Shown in pieces: positions 58,282 through 64,000 of a DNA stretch of 64,000 nucleotides (position 1 is the stretch's first letter; every line of letters begins with the position of its first letter). A program made the position numbers and the translations under genes. Under the pieces are notes generated by a model that saw only the letters and a program-made list of their open reading frames with translations, made no database searches and was not told the DNA's origin. The DNA comes from Phycisphaerales bacterium (GTDB lineage: Bacteria; Planctomycetota; Phycisphaerae; Phycisphaerales; UBA1924): positions 1-64,000 of the forward strand of contig JAIEUA010000006.1 in NCBI GenBank assembly GCA_019744815.1. The letters run 5' to 3'.

Positions 58282-59223
58282 TCAGTTTATCGTCGCACGC
58301 CAGGCTTGCCAATCAGGCACGTACCACGGGTCCGGAGATTTCGAGAAACTCCCGACACCCAGCACCCGCCCGCGCGAATCGCGTCGGAGCAGATCGGAGC
58401 TCGTGCCCGACGCGCTCGCGCTCCCGTCCGCACGCACGCCCGCCGCGAGCGCACCGGCGCGTTGACGACCCGCGTGTCGGAATGCCGTCGTGGGACTGAG
58501 ATTGGTCGACCATCCCGACGACGGCGCGAACAGCAGCGGCGGATCCAGCAGCGCGCTCGACCGCGGCTGCGATGTCGCCGAAGTTCCCGCGAGAATCGTG
58601 TCCGCAAAGACCAGCAGCGACGAAGGCCGCACGATGTCCGCCGTCCGCCGCCACGGGCGCGAGCCGATCTGATCTCCCCATCCCGGGGTCATCAATGGCG
58701 TGAGGTAGTAGCCGTTGTAGCCGTAGGTCGTTGAGAACTTGAGGTGCTTGGTCTGGGGTGTGTACGTGCCCGAGGGCTGCTCCGGACACTCCAGCGCCCC
58801 CCGCTCGGCACGCGCCGCCGAGAAGAACGGCGTCAGCAGCCCGCTGGTCGGCACCCCCTCGGGCGTGCCCTCCGGCGCATCCGCTCCGAACCAGTAGACC
58901 ACCGGCCCAGACCCGATTTGCTCCTGCCGCCAGTACGCCGCGGGCGTCGCCAGATCGCGGTACGTGTTCGCGTACATCGTCCACGCCACACCGAGCTGAC
59001 GCTGATTCGACAGACACTTCGTGGTCCGCGACGCCGCGATCGCACCCCGCAGCGAAGGCAGCGCGAGCGCGATCAGCAGCGCGACGATGACGATGACAAT
59101 GAGCAGCTCGATCAGCGTGAAAGCGGAGACGCCGCGATCGCGCCTCCCCGCCCCGCGCCGCGGGGAGGGGTGGCCGAGGCTCGGCGAGGCCGGGGTGGGG
59201 TGCTTGAGGCCTCGGAGATTCAT
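58282..59223 (-). CDS. Type II secretion/pseudopilin-like protein (DUF1559-type)
   Basis: 313 residues. The prepilin motif SAFTLIELLIVIVIVALLIALALPSLRGA has cleavage expected before F35, with E39 as the usual +5 Glu, followed by a membrane helix and a globular domain typical of planctomycete DUF1559-like proteins (CLSNQRQLGVAWTMYAN; TAFRHAGRQRAGALAAGV). The 34-residue leader is too long and is coded by a family A repeat. ATG 59223 overlaps the upstream TGA (ATGA), supporting this start by coupling. Confidence 0.82.
   Translation of the reverse strand: MNLRGLKHPTPASPSLGHPSPRRGAGRRDRGVSAFTLIELLIVIVIVALLIALALPSLRGAIAASRTTKCLSNQRQLGVAWTMYANTYRDLATPAAYWRQEQIGSGPVVYWFGADAPEGTPEGVPTSGLLTPFFSAARAERGALECPEQPSGTYTPQTKHLKFSTTYGYNGYYLTPLMTPGWGDQIGSRPWRRTADIVRPSSLLVFADTILAGTSATSQPRSSALLDPPLLFAPSSGWSTNLSPTTAFRHAGRQRAGALAAGVRADGSASASGTSSDLLRRDSRGRVLGVGSFSKSPDPWYVPDWQAWRATIN
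59141..59200 (-). repeat. Family A alpha repeat inside a coding leader
   Basis: CCTCCCCGCC ... GCGGGGAGGGG, followed by GGCCGAGGCTCGGCGAGGCC, inside the pseudopilin leader. Read on the minus strand it codes HPTPASPSLGHPSPRRGA. Confidence 0.65.
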
Positions 59224-60788
59224 CGCCTTCCCTCCGTCTGCTCGGCTTCCTCGTTCGCGCGAATCGCACTGATCAGGAGCTCACGATCCGCGACGTTCAC
59301 CGTGCCATTCCCATCCACATCGCGCAAGCCGCGGCCCTGCTCCCACGCATAAACATCCTCGACATCCACGCGCCCATCACGGTTCACGTCGAGCAGCAGC
59401 GGCGCGGGTCCGAAGCTTCGAAGCCCGGTGGCGCCGATCGCGTACAGGTTGCCCCCCGCGATCGCGGGCGATCCGGTGATCGACGTCGCGCTCTGCAGCA
59501 CCGACACGGCGCTCGTCGAACCCGTCACGTTGCCAAGGTTCAGCACGCGGAGCACGTTGTCACCGCCGCCGACGACCAGACGCGTCCCAGCGCTCGACAT
59601 TGAGACGATCGGCTGCAGGTTCCACCCGCCGATGGGCGTGAACTCGCCGCTCTCGATGATCGCGTTGTTGTTGCTGTCGGTCCAGGTGCGGAGGTGGGTC
59701 GACCAGCTGAACGTGTTCGAGAAGGACGGCGAGAACCCAAAGACCTGCACCGACGGCAGCGAGCCGAAGCCCTGCACACCGGTCGAGAGCACGACGCGGC
59801 CGAGCGTGTCGCTCGGAAGCACAACCGGGATCGACGCCGTGCGATTGGCGGCGGTATTGCTCAGCAGCGCGCCGTTGTCGGCCCGCAAGCGAACGAGATT
59901 GCCGGAGCTGAGCCCGCCGAAGAACGCGTACGACGCGGCCAGGACCGTCGAGCCATCCACCGACACGCCGCCGAAGAAACCCGCGCCGCTCGGATTCACG
60001 AACCGCCACGTCAGGGCCGGCGTCTCGGTCGCATGGGCCGGGAATGCGAGCACCTCGCCGGGGTCGGTGGCAAACAGCCCGACCGCGGCGGTGATCACCC
60101 GCCCGCGTGCCGCGTCGTACGCCGGCGTGTTGCCCGACGACGCTCCGATCGGCGCCGACCAGATCACCTGCCCGAGCGTGAAGGGATTCCGGGTCGAGAA
60201 CGCGTCGAGGTTGATGCAGTGCAGCGAGGCCGAATCACCGAAGCCGTCGTAGTCGGTGACAAAGACCCGCGCCGGCGCGTGGAAGCTCCGCACCACCAGC
60301 GGCGACACGTTCACCAGCGGGTTGATGAACGAGGTTTCGAAGCGCGTCGCGCCGCTCGCGAGATCGAACGCCGCGAGCGTCGAGCCGCTGGCGACCAGCA
60401 CCGTGTTCGAGGCACTGTCGATGGTGGGGGAGGTGAGGCTCTCCAGCACCGGAGCGTCGATGGCGGCCGAGCGCTCGACCACGCCGCTGCTCCGGTTGAC
60501 CCAGAAGAGCTTCCACATCGTGCCGCCGTCGTTGATGAACCCCGCCGCTAGCACGTGCGTCGGCGAGACCGCGACGCCAGCCTTGGCCTGAAACGTAATC
60601 GGCCGCGACTGCTCGTCGAGCGAGCAGGTCCAGGTTTGCTGCGTGAGATCGGGAACGGGCTGCGTCGTGACCGACGTCCGCGCGGCGTTGCCGCCGAGCG
60701 TGGGCCAAGTCTGCTGTGCGCTCGTGTCACTCGCGATGAAGACATTCACCACAGAGGCACAGAGGCACAGAGAGAGGGGGTTGGTCAA
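59220..60788 (-). CDS. Secreted beta-propeller protein with dockerin-like tail
   Basis: About 522 residues. After a signal-like region (SLCLCASVVNVFIA ... SAQQ) comes a PQQ-type/quinoprotein-like propeller: strand-turn units such as LVASGSTLAAFDLASGATRFET, GRVITAAVGLF and RLVVGGGDNVLRVLNL. The tail has LLLDVNRDGRVDVEDVYAW and DVDGNGTVNVADREL, dockerin-like calcium loops. Start is uncertain: TTG 60788 gives a signal peptide coded by the family D repeat; GTG 60929 overlaps the previous stop by 7 nt but adds 47 Arg-rich residues. It resembles in fold only the surface propellers that bind ligands such as B12; this is inference. Confidence 0.75.
   Translation of the reverse strand: MTNPLSLCLCASVVNVFIASDTSAQQTWPTLGGNAARTSVTTQPVPDLTQQTWTCSLDEQSRPITFQAKAGVAVSPTHVLAAGFINDGGTMWKLFWVNRSSGVVERSAAIDAPVLESLTSPTIDSASNTVLVASGSTLAAFDLASGATRFETSFINPLVNVSPLVVRSFHAPARVFVTDYDGFGDSASLHCINLDAFSTRNPFTLGQVIWSAPIGASSGNTPAYDAARGRVITAAVGLFATDPGEVLAFPAHATETPALTWRFVNPSGAGFFGGVSVDGSTVLAASYAFFGGLSSGNLVRLRADNGALLSNTAANRTASIPVVLPSDTLGRVVLSTGVQGFGSLPSVQVFGFSPSFSNTFSWSTHLRTWTDSNNNAIIESGEFTPIGGWNLQPIVSMSSAGTRLVVGGGDNVLRVLNLGNVTGSTSAVSVLQSATSITGSPAIAGGNLYAIGATGLRSFGPAPLLLDVNRDGRVDVEDVYAWEQGRGLRDVDGNGTVNVADRELLISAIRANEEAEQTEGRR
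60745..60784 (+). repeat. Family D repeat at the start of the propeller gene
   Basis: ATTCACCACAGAGGCACAGA... ending GTTGG. Read on the minus strand it codes PLSLCLCASVV, the hydrophobic core of the propeller signal peptide. Near-copy of 12576-12616. Confidence 0.7.
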
Positions 60789-60922
60789 GGCAGACAGACG
60801 GGCGCGCGAGCGAGATGCTCGGCGTCCCACCAAAAGCGAGCCGGGGCGTCCCCGCCCCGGCGCACGAGATATCCATTCCCCGCTGGACGCGAGGGGTCGA
60901 GACCGGAATGACTCGCGTGGGC

Positions 60923-61714
60923 TCAGCACCCGCGACGCCTCCTCGGTGCGATCAGCGTCGCGATCACAAACAGCGACGCGGTGACAGGAGAAGGCACCGC
61001 CGCGATCGCGTCGATGTTGAGCGAGCCCGGGCTGTCGCTCAGGTTGGTGAGCCGCACGAAGCGGATGAAGTCGAGCCCGGTGGCCGAGAAGTCCACGCCC
61101 GTCCCGCCGCCGCTGCCGTTGTAGCCGGCGACGATCTGGGCGTAGGTCTTGCCGATCGGATCGAACGAGGGATCAACCGCCTTGGTGAAGTCCGTCGGCA
61201 CCGAGCCCGGCGAACTCTCGTAGGGCGACGCAAGATCGCTGTACCCCAGCGTCGCGTAGCCGCTGGTGGGGTTGGCGCCCGGCACGAGGAACCAGTCGGT
61301 GCCGTTCTTGGAGACCTCGATCGTCGCGTTCCGCGCTCCGAACTTGCTGCTCGCGAACCCGCCGCCGTCGGCGTAGAACCAGTTGCCGAAGACGATGAAG
61401 TCAACGCCGAACGGATTGCTCGGGTGGTTCTGCACGTCGTGGTCAAAGCCCAGCACCAGCGAGCCGCCCTTGCCGATGCTGACGAAATCGCCCGGATCAA
61501 ACGGCGGATTGAACGGCGTCACCGCACCGGGAAAACCGAACTGCACACCGGTGAACCGTGTCGGCGAACCGAGCGCCGCCGCCGGATCCGCGTACGTCGC
61601 GCTCCCGCCCACACCGGGCACGAAGCTGGACCACGAAGTGGCAAACGGCGACGCGACCGCCGCGGACGACGCAACAACACCGACGACGCCGGACAACACA
61701 ACCAAACGCAACAT
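60923..61714 (-). CDS. Secreted PEP-CTERM-like surface protein under riboswitch control
   Basis: 263 residues: signal peptide (1-22), a beta-rich domain (GKGGSLVLGFDHDVQNHPSN, DFIVFGNWFYADGGGF, ATIEVSKNGTDWFLVPGAN), and a C-terminal tail (PSPVTASLFVIATLIAPRRRR) of PEP-CTERM type. The body, a GGSLVLGFDH strand followed by a DFIVFGN strand and a Trp-containing strand, reminds me of cell-surface proteins in Bacteroidetes cobalamin loci; this is memory, not a search. ATG 61714 follows GGAGAG. First gene after the riboswitch, about 290 nt downstream. Confidence 0.78.
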   Translation of the reverse strand: MLRLVVLSGVVGVVASSAAVASPFATSWSSFVPGVGGSATYADPAAALGSPTRFTGVQFGFPGAVTPFNPPFDPGDFVSIGKGGSLVLGFDHDVQNHPSNPFGVDFIVFGNWFYADGGGFASSKFGARNATIEVSKNGTDWFLVPGANPTSGYATLGYSDLASPYESSPGSVPTDFTKAVDPSFDPIGKTYAQIVAGYNGSGGGTGVDFSATGLDFIRFVRLTNLSDSPGSLNIDAIAAVPSPVTASLFVIATLIAPRRRRGC

Positions 61715-62005
61715 GAGATCTCTCCATCCGATTTTCGTGCGGGAGCGCACGAAGACCGGCCACGTCACCCCGAGACGCGCGGGGCGTTCCTCGCCAAGGC
61801 GGCGGCCTTCACACGCACGCGTCGTCGGCGAGGAGTGGGGGATCGTGACAGCGCACGACGCCACTTCGCGGAACGAGCCTGCGCCGGAGCGATGGTTTCA
61901 GTGGGGGCACGCCGCGTGAGGACAACGCGAGCGCTTCCACCGACCGCCCCGATTCGCGAGGGCCGCCAGTCAACCGTCACGGGAACATCCCGTGCGGCGT
62001 CCATC
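61715..62005. other. Spacer between riboswitch and PEP-CTERM gene
   Basis: About 291 nt. Minus-strand CACGGGA/TCCCGTG (61977-61993) form a hairpin with a 3-nt loop right after the riboswitch, but no U-run follows, so the expression platform is not obvious. The rest has no gene and no further structure I can name. Confidence 0.5.
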
Positions 62006-62250
62006 GGCAGGTCTTCCGGCTTCGGGTACAGCGCTCCCCGCCTTCCCGCCGGTCCGCTCTGGAGAAGAGCGTCGGCAGTGGCCGGGCCAGCGGTCGAGTT
62101 CAGGCGAACCCGCTCGCAAGCCCCTGGAGAGCGCCAAGCCCGTCACGGCGGCGCGTCCGCGGTGGAATCGGCACAGGCCTAGGGCCTTTGCCTCACCACA
62201 CTTCCCTTTTCAGCCCGAGCCGTGCAGAACACGGTGCGGGCACCGAGGGA
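62006..62250 (-). ncRNA. Cobalamin riboswitch
   Basis: Read on the minus strand the conserved blocks occur in order: GGTGCC near 62244; GGGCTGAAAAGGGAAG (62216-62201), the P2 and GGGAA core; GATTCCACCGCGG (62169-62157); CCACTGCC (62081-62074); GGGAAGGCGGGGAGCG (62047-62032); GAAGCCGGAAGACCTGCC (62023-62006). This is the full cobalamin (adenosyl- or other corrinoid) aptamer pattern. It precedes the PEP-CTERM gene at 60923 on the same strand and would lower expression when B12 is plentiful. Confidence 0.9.
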
Positions 62251-62298
62251 CAACGGCAGCATAGCAAGTTCGATGCGGGTGTCAAACGAGGCCGCCGC

Positions 62299-62369
62299 GC
62301 CTCCTCTCCCCGCGTGCGGGGAGAGGACGACTCGATGCGAAGCGTCGAGTCAGGTGAGGGGAATTGGGT
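62299..62369 (-). repeat. Family A beta repeat (inverted copy)
   Basis: CGCCTCCTCTCCCCGC/GCGGGGAGAGG, a hairpin flanked by CGACTCGA and CAGGTGAGGGGA. It is the reverse complement of 1361-1430. Confidence 0.65.
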
Positions 62370-62391
62370 GTCCAAACGAGGAAAGGTCCTC

Positions 62392-62997
62392 TCACCCCAC
62401 CGCGTGAGCCGCCAAGCACACGGCGGTGGTTCGTTTGGCGCACACAGCCCACGGTGCCCCCAGAGTTTCGCTCAATCGCGCGGCGTACGCACGAGCCCTT
62501 GATTCCGTACGGAAAACGCCGACCGCTGTTCGAACGCTGCCTCCCTCGCCGCGGAGCCAAACGATGAAGCGATCACGCCGCCACTGGAGACGCCTCGGCT
62601 GCGGCCTGAACACGACAACGCCGCAGACGCCGACCTCGATCCGCAGTCGATCGCGTGCGATCCTGTGGAACCGCGGCCGTCGCGACGGCAAGCGGTGCTC
62701 CACCACAATCTCGTCGCGCTCGATTCGGTACCTCATCGACGTAAGGAATCCGCCAGCAATCGCGCGGACCAAGCGCGGACACATCCACAGGACGAAAAGC
62801 CAGCAGAGAGCCGCCCAGACGATCCAGCCGATGCCCCACCCACTCCACGGGAGCCAGACGAGCCCCACGGCGGTCGCGACGAGCCAAGAAGTCACAAGCG
62901 TTGCGCCAAGGAAGAAGCCCGCGTCGGGTCCCAGCGTCGCACGGTCGGCTCCCTTTGCAAACCGCACGTGATGTGGAGAGTCTTGCTGGATGAGCAC
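62392..62997 (-). CDS. Hypothetical membrane protein, bacterial-PH-like
   Basis: About 201 residues. Two membrane helices (about 25-45 and 52-72) precede a cytoplasmic beta-rich region (RYRIERDEIVVEHRLPSRRPRF ... LRIEVGVCGVVVFRPQ...) that resembles bacterial PH-like domains (bPH2). GTG 62997 is used because earlier codons are a family A repeat. It lies upstream of the riboswitch and ends 140 nt before it, so it is probably not controlled by it. Function unknown. Confidence 0.6.
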   Translation of the reverse strand: MLIQQDSPHHVRFAKGADRATLGPDAGFFLGATLVTSWLVATAVGLVWLPWSGWGIGWIVWAALCWLFVLWMCPRLVRAIAGGFLTSMRYRIERDEIVVEHRLPSRRPRFHRIARDRLRIEVGVCGVVVFRPQPRRLQWRRDRFIVWLRGEGGSVRTAVGVFRTESRARAYAARLSETLGAPWAVCAKRTTAVCLAAHAVG

Positions 62998-63013
62998 ACA
63001 GAAGTTCCCTGCC

Positions 63014-63184
63014 GCGCCTCCTCTCCCCGCTTGCGGGGAGAGGACGACTCGACGCAACGCGTCGAGTCAGGTGAGGGGATTGCGGGTGCCTTGTCGCAAC
63101 GAATCTCCGAGCGCGAAGCACCCCTCCCCGGTCTCGCCAAGCCTTGACCACCCCTCCCCGCGGCGCGGGGCGAGCTGGCGCGGC
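63014..63184 (-). repeat. Composite family A element (beta then alpha, inverted)
   Basis: Beta unit 63014-63084 and alpha unit 63118-63184 with a 33-nt spacer: the inverted counterpart of the 1265-1430 element. The arms are conserved, the spacers are unrelated. Confidence 0.65.
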
Positions 63185-63192
63185 GCTCGTCG

Positions 63193-64000
63193 TTACTTCT
63201 TCTCCGGCTTCTTCATGCCGGGGATCAGGTCGGTGACTTTCTTGGTCGCGTCTTCGACCACCTTGCCCGCCTCGCCGCCGAGCTTCTCGGTGACCTTCTT
63301 CACGGCGTCGCCGCCGATCTTCTCGATGGTGCCTTGAGCCTTCGCCGCGACCGACATCTGCAGGTTGTCGAGATTGCCCAATCCAGCGAGGCCGCCCTGG
63401 AGGTCGCCGAGGATGTCGGCGGGGAGGATGCCGCCGCCCTTGTCGGCCGCGGCCGCGAGCACCGCTTCCACGATGATCGAGGCGAGCTGGCTCATGGTCA
63501 CGCCCGTGCCGCCGACGCCGGTGCCGGTCTTGCCGACGTTGTTGAGCTTGATCTCGTCGATCGGGATGTTCACCTTGGTGAGATCGCCGGGGCCGCCGAT
63601 CAGATCCACGCTGATCTTGATATTGGTCAGCGAGAGCTCGTTGACGACGAACTTCTTGTCGCCGCCCGACGACGACCCGCCTGAACCACCCGAGCCGCCC
63701 GCTTGCTTGGCGACCTTCTTGATGTGATCGAGGATGACGTTGAAGTTGGCCGTGCCGCCGGACTTCTCGAGCGCGACGTTCAGACCATCGAGGCTGAGCT
63801 TGGGCAGCTCGACTACGGGCTTGCTGAGCGTGTTGAACGACACCGCGACGCCGCCCGAGCCGAGCGAGAGGAACGACGCGGACTTGTACCCGGGCGGGTT
63901 GGCGACGTTCAGCCCGTTCATGGAGAACGTGCCGCTGAGGAGGCCGACGTTGGCGGACTGGAGCGTGGTGTTGGTGCCCAGGGCGTACGTGCCGCCCTTC
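63193..64000 (-). CDS. AsmA-like protein, 5' end outside the window
   Basis: At least 268 residues; the frame is open to the window edge, so the N-terminus is missing. Pattern of the AsmA/TamB-like lipid-transport family: NPPGYKSASFLSLGSGGVAVSFNTLSKPVVELPKLSLDGLNV, then long strands, a Gly/Ser linker and a helical C-terminus (GEAGKVVEDATKKVTDLIPGMKK). AsmA-like proteins bridge the envelope and move phospholipids or assist outer-membrane assembly. The start shown is only the window border. Last gene of the minus-strand run, first in transcription. Confidence 0.75.
   Translation of the reverse strand, partial: KGGTYALGTNTTLQSANVGLLSGTFSMNGLNVANPPGYKSASFLSLGSGGVAVSFNTLSKPVVELPKLSLDGLNVALEKSGGTANFNVILDHIKKVAKQAGGSGGSGGSSSGGDKKFVVNELSLTNIKISVDLIGGPGDLTKVNIPIDEIKLNNVGKTGTGVGGTGVTMSQLASIIVEAVLAAAADKGGGILPADILGDLQGGLAGLGNLDNLQMSVAAKAQGTIEKIGGDAVKKVTEKLGGEAGKVVEDATKKVTDLIPGMKKPEKK

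Overview
The window is about 64 kb of GC-rich DNA from a planctomycete, most likely of the class Phycisphaerae. This rests on several signs: secreted proteins ending in a dockerin-like Asp/Asn-Gly repeat (CPxDLNxDGxxxDxDFxxF), short PEP-CTERM-like tails (Pro-Ala-Pro, a hydrophobic stretch, then an Arg run), small CPRCGYD zinc ribbons fused to membrane helices, and many dispersed GC-rich repeats. No rRNA, tRNA, CRISPR array, complete insertion sequence or prophage was found. The genus cannot be named from this sequence.

Layout. 0-12.6 kb: an EamA-type exporter, a DUF2256/DUF3253 protein, ispE, a membrane-anchored Ser/Thr kinase, a sterol-desaturase-family di-iron enzyme, infC, a secreted agmatine-deiminase-like protein, a zinc-ribbon membrane protein and a zinc alcohol dehydrogenase. 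12.7-23.4 kb: a 2085-residue secreted repeat protein, a DinG-type helicase on the other strand, and a secreted fibre-like protein closed by a strong terminator. 23.5-33.5 kb: a GT39-like membrane protein, a divergent HAD phosphatase/phosphoheptose isomerase pair (ADP-heptose pathway), lipoproteins, FlgM, small enzymes, and a polysaccharide-export permease behind a glycosyltransferase. 34-40 kb: SdpI-like protein, amt followed by a PII gene, a LuxR-type regulator and hypotheticals. 40.5-47.4 kb: rsmD, three tandem paralogous zinc-ribbon membrane proteins and a GNAT acetyltransferase. 47.6-56 kb: rpoB-rpoC with a terminator. 56.3-64 kb: a Cys-rich secreted protein, then a minus-strand run of an AsmA-like protein (cut by the window end), a small membrane protein, a cobalamin riboswitch, a PEP-CTERM protein, a beta-propeller, a pseudopilin and two Bfd-like [2Fe-2S] proteins.

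Three themes stand out. (1) The cobalamin riboswitch heads a tightly packed five-gene set of surface and redox proteins, none of them a known B12 enzyme; this is the best candidate for an undescribed system and may be a planctomycete analogue of a surface B12-capture locus. (2) At least seven families of short dispersed repeats occur between genes. Several are placed as inverted pairs around a variable loop, and some have entered coding sequence (dinG, the propeller signal region, the pseudopilin leader). (3) At about a dozen starts a TANNNT box lies only 5-7 nt upstream of the start codon, which predicts widespread leaderless transcription and helps choose several GTG/TTG starts.

Coordinates of starts are my choices from ribosome-binding sites, -10 boxes, signal peptides and family length. 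All domain calls are from reading the translated sequence, without database searches.
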